The notes under the pieces were generated by a model. The model ran no database searches. It worked only from the letters and a program-made list of their open reading frames with translations, and had not been told where the DNA came from. This document shows positions 45,533 through 58,320 of a DNA stretch of 64,000 bases, piece after piece. The stretch is taken from NCBI GenBank assembly GCA_039545315.1, contig BCIM01000007.1, positions 398,745 to 462,744 of the forward strand, in the 5' to 3' direction. This stretch comes from Kondoa malvinella. Taxonomy: Eukaryota > Basidiomycota > Agaricostilbomycetes > Agaricostilbales > Kondoaceae. The position numbers and the translations under genes were made by a program. The stretch's first letter is position 1. Every line of letters starts with the position of its first letter.

Positions 45533-48500
45533 TCATCCCTCCATATCCGTTGCTTTTGCTGGTAGTTGAGCGCCCAAGCCAGGCTTTGAGCCTAGCCCGC
45601 CTCTGCCTCGCCCTCTTCCGCCTCGCCCTCTGCCTCTCTGAGTGAATACTCTGGGCATCAGACCTGCTGGAGCTGCAGAAGTGCCATTCGTCGCGTTATC
45701 GCCTTGTACCTTCGCAGTGTCCGACATGGCAGACAGCGTGACAGGCGTATCGAGGATCTGAATAGCTCCGTCTGCTAACAGTAGCAGTTTGCCAACATCC
45801 TACCGAACAGCCTTGAGCATCCTGTAGAGTAAAAGAAAGGAGACCTCACCCCTGCGCTTTGCAACTCAACGACCGCTTCTGACCGCGCTGGGAACACCAC
45901 GACTTTCTCGACATCAGCATGCTTCTCTATCGCTTGCTGAATGAGAGCTTCTTGAGTACCGGTAGGCAATTTGCTGATCTTGAAGCTTTTGTCTCGGGCC
46001 GCTTGCTTTTCATCAGCAGCAGGAGTGGATTGCCTGTAGATCAACTTCAGCAATTTCTTTTGAAGCAGAGCTCTGGCTTACTTTGTACGCGCTTTCGTTC
46101 CTGCAGCCCGTGCATCTGCGATAGTGACAGAAATGTTGCGCTTCTTCAGTTCGGTGCTATTGAGCGCTAGAGCAGCTCGAGCAGCATCCTACACGGTATC
46201 AGCGTACATCTTACAGACAAGCAAGGAAAGCTCACCTCCTGTTCGTATTCGACGAAAGCAAAGCCTTTACACTTGCCAGCATCGTCGGTCATCAGGCGGA
46301 TGCCTTTCAGTGTTCCATACTATAGACCACATTCAGACATTGCCTTAAAGCTCGTCTTAGCACTTACCGGCTCGAAAGCTTTGCGCAGATCTGCTTCGGT
46401 CACAGATCGGACCAGATTTGCGACATACAGCTCCTTTTGATTCGCATCTACATCTGTACGGTCCTTCTTGCGTGTCGGATTTGAGATTAGAACGCTCATC
46501 TTGTGACCGGGCGACAGCTCTTTATCGTGTAAAGCTAATGCATTCTGTGCAGCGACCTACAGATTCATCAGCATTGAGATTGGCAAACGGAGCTTGTAGC
46601 CTTACCTGACTTGCAAATTGGATGTAGACAAATCTTCTAGTCGACTTGAAACGTTTACTCGGCCAGCGCGTGTCCAAGATTGTACCATACTGCGTGACCA
46701 GCATGAGCAAGCCTGTGAGTACCCCTCCAATGACTTACTGGCTCGAACATAGCCCGCATAGCCTTGTCGTCTGTTGTTTCTGGAAAGTTTGTGACGAACA
46801 GAGTTGCTTGCCAAACCGCCGATACTTCGATTTCTTGCTCTCTGATACGCTTCTTATCCTTCGTCTTTGCCATAGGGACGCTTTCTCGTTCTTTGAATTC
46901 AATGGTCGCAATAAGCTCGCTTGCTTGAGGGAATAAGATGATTTCCCGAATCTCGCCGCACTGCAGATCATGAGTTGAAGTCTAGCGCTAATGTATAGAG
47001 AACTCACGTCGCCGAAGAGCTTGCGCAAATCTGCTTCCGCCGTGTCAGCGGGCAGATTGCTGACGAGCATGGTAGTGTTCTCGCGATCTCGCTTGGCCTT
47101 GTCATTCGACTTGTTGTCTGATGGACCAGAGGCCGACGTTGTTGGTGCATTTGCTGCGGGCAAAGTGGCTGCCAGAGTAGCTAGACTTGATGTTTCTTGA
47201 GCTGAAGTCGACCCGTGGTCTGAACAAGAGTGAGCTGAAGAACAGACGGACTCTGAAGATGACTTGCCTGTTTTCTGTCTCTTGGTACTGCTTTCTAGCT
47301 GATCACTGGTACTTTCTTCTGCGGGACGTTTGTTGCTCGCCACTGCAGATGTCGAAGCGGCCTGTGCAGCCTGCTGACTTGCCTGTGCTTCATACTGCGT
47401 TTGCGCTTCCTGCTCAATGCGTGTCAGTCTTTAAATCAATATCGGTCCAAAGCTTGTCACTCACTCTTGCCCGCTTGGCGTTGACCCCACGCATCTGCCT
47501 TCGTACTTCCGCTAAAGCGATCTCAAGCTGCTCCAGCGAGCCATGCTGACTTTCGAAAGTAGTCCAAGCTTCGAACAGGTATTCCGGGTAGTCAAAGCGA
47601 CTCTTGACAGCTTGCAGAAAGACCGATCGCGCTCCTTCGAGGTTGTTCCGCCGTCTATATAGGCCGTCAGCAGATTGTTTGCAGCTCTAGCAAGTACTGA
47701 CATCTCGAACTCGGCAGATGACAGCCAAGAGAGGTAGTCTGTTTTGCGAACTTCCGTAGCTTTCTTCCAGATAGGCTCTGCTTCTTCTTGGCGTTCGAAG
47801 CGTTCCAGCTGCTCAAACCTTGAGCAATGAAAATGCATGAGACAAACAACACGTACGAAACGAGTCAGGTACTTTTCCAGCTGATAATAATAAGAATCTG
47901 TCTTTTTGACCACTGCGACATGACCATGTGAGCTGGCTCTGATTGCCAGGAAGAGACGCGTACCTTTCCGGATCTTTTCGATGCCCTCAGGCAAGACTTG
48001 CGTCAGATCCAGTAAGCCTTCAGGTGGATCTATGCCCTTTTCGACAACAGCTTCAAAGGTCCTTCGGTGGTAGTCCGCTCGTGCAATGTACAGCTTGACG
48101 AGTTCTTCGGCATTTTTGTCCATCAGATGTGTACCAAGTGCTTGCCTGAAGGTGTCTATCCACCTTGTTTAGCACCTGTCTCGACATTAATCATCAAACA
48201 TACCTTCTGGAGTGGTCAATCCAGCTCGTTCTTGTATACGCATCAACGCGACCCAAGAGTCAGCCAAGTAAGGTAAATGCTTCGCAGCCTTTTCTGCAAC
48301 GCCCATCCATTCGACAAGCACAATCTGCATCTCTTCAGGCATTTCCTTTTCAACTTCATCCTCTTCTTCAGCATCATCAGGCATCTCCACTTCACTCAAA
48401 CGATCCTTCCAGAATTGCAAATACGCTTCCCAAACTGACCAATCATTCCCGCAATCTTTGATCGCTCTTTCGAACACATTTCTGGCCAGCATGGGATCGG

Positions 48501-49602
48501 TAGAAGCTGCTTTCTTGCCAGTGCGCAACCAAGCAGCGTAAGACAGGTAGGCAGGAGCAGTGTACTGCGCTTGGACGAGTTCACGTTCTTTGATGTCGGT
48601 GCGATCCCAATTGGCTTTCGTTGCACTGTAAGCTTCATTACCGGAAATCATGGTTTCTTCGTAGATTGCAGGTGTGAAATGTGTTGAGATGAAGGTAGAA
48701 TAGGATTGAAAGGTTTCGTCCATGTCTGTCAGTGTGTCAGCACCATGTAAGAGGGAACATGAAGAACTTGAACTTACGGTCATGCGGGTCTTCGAGACGA
48801 GAAATGTACATTTGTTGGATCCGTTCTTTCTGCTCTTCGCTATAGTATTTCCGCAAGCTATTGGTGAGCATTTCTCGCACAAATATGCACCCTCACCTTG
48901 GCTCCTTTCGCAGCAAGTCAGCCTCAAAATCACGCCAACGGTTCCAAACAAGGTAGCCCTGATTTGGTCATCAGAGCGAATTAAACATGATTAGAGTGCT
49001 ACATACCAGGGCGACATGCTGGCACGCTCTGTCAGAAACCATTTGCAGTTTCTCTCTGGCCAACTCTTCCGTCCAGAATGCAGCCAAGGTCTCGTTAACG
49101 CCGTCTCCTGTTGGAGTGTCCTCTTCTGGCTCTTCACCTTCATGTTGAGGTAATGGGAGACTTCGAGAGTAGCAATAGCCTTCAAGGATGAAAGCGACAT
49201 AAGACTGACAGATTCGGATCGCTACAACACAATCAGCTCTTCACTGGTGAGTACGAACAGCAGCTCACATAGCATATGATTCAAGGCCTTCTCGTATAGA
49301 TCCACTACAGAGGTAACAGCGTCCAAATCTTGCGGGTTCTGCTTGCTTCTCGCTTTGCGCTCGTGTATCCACTCTAGCCAACCAGCTTCAGGCAAAGGAA
49401 AGGACTGGCTGAGCATTTCTCTGGCAGAATCGACTTGATCTTCCATGCCCAGCTGCTGCGACAAAGCGACATTGCGCGCGTGCAAGTTGTAATCGTAAGG
49501 CTTCTTTGAGATCTTGTCTAATGTGCTCGACAGCTCGTCTAGCAGAGCACCGTCTGCTGCTCCACCTGCAGTCGCATCGTTCGCTACAGGCTCGACTTCC
49601 AT
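45533..49602 (-). CDS. Prp24/SART3-type U6 snRNP recycling factor
   Basis: Protein that anneals U4 and U6 snRNAs. Start MEVEPVANDATAGG at 49602; the codon 24 bases upstream is TTG, so it is not used. The N-terminal half carries HAT (half-TPR) repeats: NLHARNVALSQQLG, WLEWIHERKARSKQN, EAYLQFWKDRLSEVEMPDD, SYAAWLRTGKKAAS and FDVWAEVAFEEWR-type spacing. The second half has at least three RRM domains: MLVSNLPADTAEADLRKLFG, LFVTNFPETTDDKAMRAMF, LYVANLVRSVTEADLRKAFE with GFAFVEYEQ, plus the FKISKLPTGTQEALIQQ domain. It ends in an RGG region ([13 protein letters not shown]) and TDMEG, stop at 45533. Fits SART3-like proteins of basidiomycetes. Confidence 0.85.
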
Positions 49603-49732
49603 GGTGTAGTCGTCGAAGAATGACAAGGTGGTATGGTATTATTATACGATGTCATGCCGCTTCTGCTAACTTCTGCTAACCTTTCCCTACGCATACTCTG
49701 GCAACCAACCCCGACAGCAACATAGTCAGTCT

Positions 49733-51292
49733 TCAGCGGAAGGTCGAGTAAGCTTGAGTATCCGTCGTGGCTTGTTCTCCTCCCTTGCACCGCAGCGCTA
49801 CTGTCTTCAAGTTCGTACCTTGCTGATATATCCTCGGATGCATGAAGCGATAGGTGAAGAGCAGCTCTTGCGGCACCTCATGCATCAGCTCTTCGAGATC
49901 CCTCGCTTCAGTCATTGGCTCCCAATTTGACCAGTAGTTCAGAGACTCTAGTGTAGGTTGAGGTAACCGGTATGGATCTGCCGATGGCGAGTAGCAGACG
50001 AACTCGAAAGTGGCTAGACGAGGGCAGATGTCGCGGTCCGTGAAGACGGAAAAGAGTTCTCGGCTGCTTCTTGTTGTTTCGTCTTCCGACATATTATCAT
50101 AAGTATCGCGACAGTAGATGAATACATTGACCAAGTCGGGACAGACGGATCTGGCGGGAAGAGAGCAGTTAGGAGCTCTTGCGGACATTCGAAAGACTTC
50201 ATCGTGCCATTGTACTCGCGAAAATCCAGGGCCAAGTCGCGAAGCGATGGGAAGCAAGAAGCAAGACTGCGTGGAAGTGAGTCGGTGACCATTTCCAGAG
50301 CAGATAGGCTCAGAGAGGTCAGTTGAGTTGCTGCCTCGATGTACGTGATGTCGCCTTCGCTTTGGAAATTGTTGGCGCAAGAGATATTGAAGTTGATTCC
50401 CATCGCTTGAGATAAGCGAGGATGGTAGCTGATCCGCAGATTGGCCAGGTCAGAAAAGTCTTTCACTACGCGACCTATAGGCCGGCGCTCTTCCTCCCTG
50501 GAGTCACACCTGCTCAGGTCTAGAGACTCTATTCCTTCCCAGCCTCCTCCACTCGAATATGTTGAGAAAGATGATCTAGAGCTGCCTCCTCCCGCTGGCT
50601 TCACAGGATTAGCGTCGAAAACCAAATGCCTGATGCTCTGAGTTGAGTTCAACAGGCGAGCTAGATCCCAGGGTAGCGGAAGGAAGTCCATTGATATTCG
50701 CCCATGCCATAAATATCCTTCTATCTTTACAACTGTTGATCAGGAAACAAAGGGTGGGCAGATGACGTCCCAGCCAATCAAGTGGTCGGCGATAGGATAA
50801 GGGCTGGTTATCGATGCGAGCGTAGCCAAGTCGAGCGGTAGGCGGTCTTCAGCTTTCGTTATCCACACCTAACACCATAACTTCTGCATGTTCGGACAGC
50901 GGCGAAGCACATCAATTTGCTTGTCGAAGAAGGCCGCCTGACGAGTAGCTGAATAGTAGTTACCAATTGCCTCCCCTGTGATCACTTGATAAACTTCGAA
51001 CAGCAGCCTCCATGTTACGTCCTTCACCAAAAGCGCCAATTCAGGTTTCCGGTCGAGAGTTGCAATGAGCCTATCATGGTGCAGCTGGTTTCCGGTGATT
51101 TTGCCGTACAATCGGGGAAGTGTCAATCTGTGCAGAAGCTCTATAAGAAGCAGGCAGCCTATCAGCGTTGAAGACTGCCAAGGTAGCAGACTAACTGGAT
51201 GATTGGGCTAGAGCCAGCCAGTCCTTTGCCAGCAATTTTGGATCCTCTTCATACTTGCCAAACACCTCTTGCAGAACGTCGGCAGACAGCAT
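49733..51292 (-). CDS. F-box/leucine-rich-repeat-like protein
   Basis: Start MLSADVLQEVFG at 51292, F-box-like, followed by LPRLYGKITGNQL and LELALLVKDVTWRL (repeat start). Later exons show an irregular LRR pattern: IESLDLSRCDSREE, FSDLANLRISYHPRLS, TSLSLSALEMVTDSLP, LRDLALDFREY, RLATFEFVCYS and TLESLNYWSNWE, ending ..DTQAYSTFR. Typical of fungal F-box proteins that choose SCF ubiquitin-ligase targets, but the F-box is weak and exon joins at the 5' end are partly guessed. Target unknown. Confidence 0.5.
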
Positions 51293-51859
51293 CACGCGCA
51301 AGACATAGCAAAGCGGTATTTGGTCCACTCGAATTGGCTAGCACGCTTCGACTGTATACAGTACGCCAGCCGCGAGCAACAGACGACGCTTCAGCAGGCT
51401 GTTGAGAGAGAAAAGCATTGCGGCCATAATTCAAGTCTGGGCACGCAGACCTTCGTCAACCTTCTAGTGTTATCAATACACAGATAGGTCCATGACAGCA
51501 CCAGAGCATCCATGAACCCAGACAGACATCAGCCAGTATTATGGACTCGGTCAAAGGCACATGAGCTTGAAAACGCTGAATGGACAAGGATGTCTTGTGT
51601 AAGGTGGTCCGGTGCAGATAGCATTCCGTACAGCAGATATGCGCGAGGGCAGATGTAGCGAGGGCTTGCCAGATATTGCAACGTCGCTGCTTGCGGTCGA
51701 CGCCTCTCCCCTTTCTCTTACAGCGATACCACTTGCTTCGCTACTACCGATACCCTCCCCAGCAAACTACAGTAGTGCCTCAAAGCCAGAAGTAGACAGA
51801 TCCGGCTCTGTGTCTGAGCAGAATATCGACTTTTCGATAATTCCTCTGATTCTTGGGCA
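51293..51859. other. Divergent promoter region between F-box and uL4m genes
   Basis: 0.57 kb between the divergent starts. A plus-strand open frame at 51612-51881 overlaps the next gene's start and has no family features. Confidence 0.4.
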
Positions 51860-52946
51860 ATGGCCTCAAAACGCTTTCTGAGCAGCTCCACTGCTCGCTA
51901 TCTATCTACAGAACCTTCAACTAGTGCTGCAGCGTCCTTTGCGTCATCTTTGGCTGCTGGCTCGACGAGCAGCAAGAGTTCGTCTTGCATACATATACCT
52001 CGTTTGCTCTAGCTTACGCACATGTACAGAACCACTCTCAAAAGTCTTGCAAGACGTACATCTCCCCCTGCTCAGCCTAAAGAATGAAACCAACCTCTTT
52101 GTCCCGCTTCCAGCCAGCATATTTGACGCAACATGTCATCCATCCCTCACTCATCTGCTGGTACGACAGCACCTCGCTTCGTTACGACAAGGCACACATG
52201 CGAATCTATCCCGATACGATATAGCTTACTCTAACAAGAAGATTCAACGACAAAAGGGAACTGGTCGAGCTCGTGTTGGTGATCGTGGTAGTCCGATTCG
52301 AAAAGGTGGTGGAAGAGCGTTTGCGAAAAGTCCGAGGGATTATAGCTTCCATGTCAATAGGAAGATGGTGGATTTAGGGCTGAGAGCGGCTTTGGGTACG
52401 AGATGGAGGAATGACGAGTTGAGGGTGTTGCAGGATGTAAGTGTGGATTGGCAAGGAAAGGAAGGCAAGACGGGCGTGTTGAAGGCGTTGCTAGAAGGCA
52501 GAGGATGGTTGAAGGAAACGAACGCGACGCTCTTCCTTTTAGGTCAGAGCACGCTTAAAAGTGAAGAGGGAAGGCTGTTTGAACGTGGAGTAAGGAATCT
52601 CAGCAGTGTCGAAGTGTTGGACACAACAATGGGTATGAACGTCTATCATATGCTCAAGCCTGCAAGAGTCGTTATGGATCTACAAGCGGTTGGCGAAGTC
52701 TCCCAACGTTTCTTGCCGGTGGAGGAATTGGAAGCAAGGGCCATCGTCAATGAAGAAGCGTATCTGGAAGATCTGGAAGAGGCGGAAGCAGAAAACAGTG
52801 AAGGGGAATCGGAAGTGCGGAGTGATGCGACATTGTCTGAACACGCAGCCGAATACGAAGACATACCCGCTGGACTACCCGCAACAATGGAAGGCCTCCA
52901 TGTAAGTCCAGAAGAGCGGGTAGCACAGCAATCAGTCACGGCTTGA
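51860..52946 (+). CDS. YML6: Mitochondrial large-subunit ribosomal protein uL4m
   Basis: Start MASKRFLSSSTARYLST is a mitochondrial presequence. An intron near 51972-52030 joins to PLSKVLQDVHLP. The uL4 core follows: LFVPLPASIFDA, VRQHLASLRQGTHANLSRYD, KIQRQKGTGRARVGDRGSPI and RKGGGRAFAKSPRDYSFHVN, the rRNA-binding loop with Gly/Arg clusters, then LALRAALGTRWRNDEL-like sequence and LDTTMGMNVYHMLKPARVVM. The C-terminal 90 residues are acidic and beyond the usual end of the family. Stop at 52944-52946. Confidence 0.93.
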
Positions 52947-53223
52947 TGTATCAAGGGTCAGATGTGTCGTCGGTCAGGCGGATCTTAGTCTATGCAGCTC
53001 AAGATATTCGCAACTATTGACACTATTGACACACTACCGTAGACGTTATTCTGTTGTGGCGATAGACGTTTTGATGACGATTCTCGAACAGACGACTGTT
53101 GCTTACTGACCAACGCGATTGCGACGCTTCTTCCTCAGCTGTACTGGTGATACCACGGCCCTTGATCCATACCCTGTACGACGAGCTGAGATATCCCTAC
53201 GTGCAGCGGTGCAATTGCTTTCG

Positions 53224-56200
53224 ATGAACTCGACTTCCCTGTTCACGGGCGCTAGAAGACAGCGACCTGAAATCAACCTCAGCGGTCACACAAATACCAA
53301 CAACACGCAAGATGACATTAAACGAGCAAGGTTACTGAGAGAACAAGAGCGAAAACGTGTAGCAGCAGCGACGGTCTTTCAATCTCATTGGCGCCGCAAG
53401 TCTGCTGCTGCGTCGGTCTGTGCGCAAAGAGGACAAGAGTTTGATGCTGTTCCTCTCAATCGAGAGACTCTGGTGCTCGCTACAAGTCTGCTGCTGCATT
53501 CGTGTCAAAGTGGGAATCTGCAAGATGCTGCTACAATTGCAAGATTAGCTTCGTGGTGTCGGACTGTCATGACAGACAAGCTATTGTTTGAGCCGTTCAG
53601 TAATGAAGGAGAAGCCAGAAGATGGGCTCTGATGCTTCGCGCGTTGGCTGGGAATCTGCTTGCGATCATTGCACAGTCTCCTCTGTATGTCTGTTTTTGC
53701 CCATACAAGGCTACACTGACCGCATATTATAGTATAACTCAATCACCTCTGTTCGTCGAGATCGTGAAACAGCTTATCGACCCATCGCGATATCCAGCCG
53801 AGCAGAAGCCAGAAGCACAAGCACTCCTCTTCCACCTCATCCTCAAGCGTAACTTCTACCATTCGATCCGAAATCATATCATTGGTATCCCAATAGCAAA
53901 GAAAGCATCAGCTACATCGCTACACCCTGTGGTCTCGCTCGTCTTGCTACCTTTTAAGCACACAAGCGAACCAATCGCCATCAAAGCTTTCGTAGAGCAC
54001 ATTCTATCGATAGAGCTCCTCCTTTATAGACTACCTATCCCAGCACTCACTTTCCTCTCGTCGAATCTACCTTCGAAAGCGATACTACAGTATTTTGCGA
54101 CTAGCCCCAACCTCACACTCAGCAGTCATAACGCTCAGAGCCTCTTAGCCAATTCCATGGCCCTATTTGAACCTCGTCTCAAGTCGTTAGCCAAGATCGA
54201 TGAATTAGCAGGCTGGTTTGAACTTCTCAATACATGCATCACTCGCCTACCCAGCTCTACCCTCCTCCCGACAGACCGTAAAGGCAAAGGCAAAGCAAGC
54301 ATGGACATTGACGAGCGTTCTTCCGTCGATACACGTACTTCAGCCCAAATCGCAAAGCTCACCTATCCACCTCACCTCACTCAGATCCTCGCATTATCAT
54401 CACAATTTGCCTCTTCACCTCGTTCCCGACCTCTATTGGCTCGATTCCTCTTGACGCTCCTTACAGCTTTACCAGCCTCATCAGCAGGGACCAACAAAAG
54501 GGATGAAATCCTCGCTTTGCTAGTTTATGATCGATCTGGCGGTTCTGGTTTATTACGAGAGATTTGGCGAGGTTGGATCAGATCTGGTGAACTGATGAAA
54601 GCAATGAGTGGGTCGAGAGGAAAAGAAGGATGGAAAGAAGTTTTACGCTGTTTGTCCTCGCCTAGCGGGAAGATGGTCGAAGAATGGCATCTACTCGTAT
54701 TGAGCGTCATGCTCTATTCAAGAAGTCTTGTGACGTTGGGTGATGATGAGTTCTTCGCTACGGGCAGTAAAGGAAGGAACCCGTTGATGTTGGAGGAGAT
54801 TGCGAGTCTGAGTGGGTTGTTGAGGAATGTTGCATTTGCGCTGTATTGGAGTGAGATTGAGGATGTTGGTGTGCCCGGTGTATTGATGGGCGCTGAAGAG
54901 TTGAGAACGCTTGTGAGGGGTTTCCTAGTGGCTGTGCATGAGCGAGAGTGAGTGCTTGTGTTTGTCCTGATTGGCTAGGCTGACAGATTTTGCAGTTGTC
55001 GGCGTTCCTTCTTGCCTGTGGATCACTTCACGATGACAGATGAATTCGATGTGCAAAGCTTTGTCGAGACTGCTGTGTGAGTGGACAGATCATGTATGAG
55101 ACGTGTGCTGACATGTAAGCTGCAGACTGGAAGATCAGCGCATTGACGAAGAGGAAGAAGCCAACAATATCGCAGGCGCTCCCCAAGCAGAAGCTTCCGA
55201 GGAAGACTCGGATTATGACGAGCGTGTCAATCTTCGCCATCGGCCCAAAGCTGCTCCTGCTGCCATGTCAAGACGCCAGCTCGCTTTCCTCAGTCCGCGT
55301 CTCGGATTGTTAAACAACATCCCTTTCGTCATACCATTCGAGACTCGAGTGTCCGTCTTTCGTCAATTGATCTGGAACGATCGACAAAGAGAAGCGAACC
55401 TTTCACGTACTTCAGTCAGGGATCCCTTCATGCGTCAACCTGGCCAAAGAGCCACAATTCGTCGAGGTCATGTGGCAGACGATGGTTTCCAGCTATTGCA
55501 CAATCTCGGTTCGCATGGCATGAAGCAGAGGCTGCAGATCCAGTTCGTAGACGAGTTTGGTGTAGAGGAGGCCGGTATAGATGGTGGTGGTCTGTTCAAG
55601 GAATTCTTGATGTAAGCTCAAATTCCCTTTACAAAGCCAGCTTTGCTTATCAAAGTTCTAGTGAATTGGGCAAAGAAGCTTTCGACGTCAATCGCGGACT
55701 TTGGCGATCAAATACCAATCAAGAGGTCTACCCAGCACCGCATATGTATGCGAAAGAGCGTAAACTTCGCCTTCAATTATGCTATCCATAAGCTAATCTC
55801 TGCTTATAGCATTATCACTCCAATGGTCCACTTTTCTAGGCCAGATCATAGGCAAAGCGCTATACGAAGGCATCTTGGTCTCTGTTCCGTTCGCGCCCTT
55901 CTTCCTTTCCAAGTGGCTGGGCAAGACAAGTTTCCTCGATGATCTGCAATCCCTCGATCCGGATCTGTATCAAGGGTTGGTCTATCTGAAGAACTACACT
56001 GGAGATGTTGCGGATCTGTCTTTGACTTTCGCTGTCGATGAAGATGGTGAGTTGCATGCACTGTTGTCTGACGCAAGCTAACGTCCTGCTAGACCTTGGC
56101 GTGTCTAGAACGGTAGATCTCATACCGAATGGACGCGACATAGCTGTTACCGACTCGAATCGCTTCCGCTACATTACCCTAATCAGCCATTACCGCCTCA

Positions 56201-56712
56201 ACACCCAATTACGAGAACAATGCGCGGCATTTGTCTCCGGCCTGCAGGATGTCATCAACCCTCGATGGCTTCGTCTCTTCTCGCAGACTGAGCTGCGTGT
56301 CCTTGTCGGAGGCACGGAAAGACCAATCGATGTTGAGGATCTTCGAGTGAACGCAGTCTACGGCGGGATCGAAGAGTCGAGCATCACTGTCAATATTTTC
56401 TGGCAAGTTTTGCAAGACTTCACTCCGGAACAGAGGCGTGCGTTCGTGCGTTTCGTTACGTCTGCGGACAAAGCTCGTAAGTGTGAATCTTGTGCGAACC
56501 CATGTCAAGCTAATTTTCATGCAGCACTGCTCGGATTCAAAGAACTCAATCCACACTTCGCTATTCGAGATGGTGGACCAGATCAGACGCGCTTACCATC
56601 AGCTTCGACCTGCGTCAATCTCCTCAAACTGCCGAGATATCAGGATCGCAAAGTGTTGAAAGACAAGCTGCTCATGGCTATCAATTCGGGCGCGGGCTTT
56701 GATCTTAGTTGA
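53224..56712 (+). CDS. HUL5: HECT-type E3 ubiquitin ligase Hul5/UBE3C
   Basis: Ubiquitin ligase that extends chains on proteasome-bound and misfolded proteins. Start MNSTSLFTGARRQRPEINLS at 53224 (an upstream Met at 53119 is in frame but not needed), then an IQ-like helix: EQERKRVAAATVFQSHWRRK. A long alpha-helical scaffold follows. The HECT domain begins near RVSVFRQLIWNDRQ, then IRRGHVADDGFQLLHNLG, QIQFVDEFGVEEAGIDGGGLFKEF, LFLGQIIGKALYEGILV, LSKWLGKTSFLDDLQSLDPD and ends with LPSASTCVNLLKLPRY; the catalytic Cys is at 56611-56613. Final residues AINSGAGFDLS. The first exon is very long; later introns are 45-60 nt. Confidence 0.95.
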
Positions 56713-56859
56713 TCCATACACTTCTACTTGTACGCATATTACTCCTTGTAATGTTAATGTGATGACAAACCAAGAATAGACAACCGCGTCATTACAAATA
56801 CTGTAATCATCTTTCCCACTTTCTTCTCTACTACCATTCACCACCAACACCCAAATAAC

Positions 56860-58275
56860 ATGTCAGGACCAGGAGCGTAAGTCAGACTCCACAGGCTGCA
56901 TGTCAAAGTGCTGAGGTCTGCTCTAAGAACCGCAAGCCAAATCTTAGCCAGAAATCTGTTCTCGATGGAGGGCCGCGTAGCTGTAGTTACAGGCGGAGCG
57001 ACGGGTATTGGGCTCATGTGTACCCACGCTTTAGCTGTGAACGGAGCCAAGGTGAGCGATGCGTCGGACAAGTTGATTACTTCATCTGATAGGTCGATTA
57101 GGTCTACATAGTTGGCCGACGCGAGGAAGAGCTCAAGAAGGTCGCAGAGCTATACAAGCCCACCGAAGGCTCTGGCTCTATCATTCCCATGCCGGGTGAC
57201 ATCACGTCGAAGCAGTCGGTCTTGGATTTGGCCAAAGCCTTCAGCCAAAAAGAAGACTGTCTGCATCTGCTCGTGAGTCGTACCTGTACCCATCCTGGTC
57301 CACTATTGACCTGCTTCCAGGTGAATAACGCCGGTATAGCGGTCGAAGTAAGCTTATGGCTGAAGCGATTCGATCAGCACTGAGTGTCTGTGAAGGAACA
57401 ACTCAAGTTTGCCTCGAACCCGGATCTCGACTTCGAGAGTGCACAAAGCGTCTCCGACCACTTGCTGAGGTCAGAATTCGAGACCTGGACTTCTACTATG
57501 CAGACCAACGTTGCGTACGTCTACTCTTCCGCATTTTCCTCTTCCAAGCTGATCCAGGTCATAGATCGGCCTACTTTATGAGCGCTGCTTTCCTCCCGGC
57601 CTTGGAACGTGGACACAAGTCGATCAGGGGGTACACCAGCAGCATGTATGCGCTTCTCGTTACTGCTTCTCCTCAGTCTAATCAGCTTAATCAGCATCAA
57701 CATTACTTCTATCTCTGGTATTATGAAGGGACCGTCGATGGGACAATACGCGTATGCCGTTCGTCTGATCGGGAAGGCCAAGCTAATCCCAATACTAGCT
57801 ATGCCGCTTCGAAGGCCGCAGCCAACCAGCTCACACGATCGCTCGGTAATTCTATTGTCAAGACAAAGGTCCGAGTCAATGCTATCGCGGTGAGTCTTAA
57901 CAATCAGTCACTTCGGTCCCATCTGATTGTCCCATACTGTTGTAGCCTGGTATTTTCGTAAGCAGACATGATCTTATATTAGGTCTCTTACTTACCACCT
58001 TCTTCGCGATGTCTAGCCTAGCGAAATGACTGCCAAGGAGTCAGACGAAAATAACAAGAGTGAGCTCCCCGAGGCTGGCAAGGGACTGCCTGCCGGTCGC
58101 CCCGGTAAGGATGAGGACATGGCGGCCTCTATTTTGATGCTTGCGTCTCGTGGAGGTGTCTTTTACAATGGACAAATCAGTAAGTTGTTGCGATCAGTCC
58201 ACTCTCGGCTTTGCTGATTCCTCTAAAGTCGCGCCAGACGGAGGCGCGCTACTAGTCAATCCCTCTTCTATGTAA
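56860..58275 (+). CDS. Short-chain dehydrogenase/reductase, RhlG/FabG-like
   Basis: NAD(P)-dependent oxidoreductase. The first short exon (MSGPGA) is followed by MEGRVAVVTGGATGIG (cofactor site), VYIVGRREEELKKVA (the R after the second strand suggests NADPH), MPGDITSKQSVLDLA, VNNAGIA (NAG motif), NITSISGIMKG (catalytic Ser), YAYAASKAAANQL (Tyr and Lys), VRVNAIAPGIFPSEMT, and ASRGGVFYNGQI with a C-terminal ..DGGALLVNPSSM, stop 58273-58275. Nine or so exons. Substrate unknown. Its stop is 46 bp from the stop of the convergent Cwf19 gene. Confidence 0.85.
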
Positions 58276-58320
58276 AAGTCGCAAAGCTAGGAAACAATGT
58301 GAAATTACAATTAGATACAT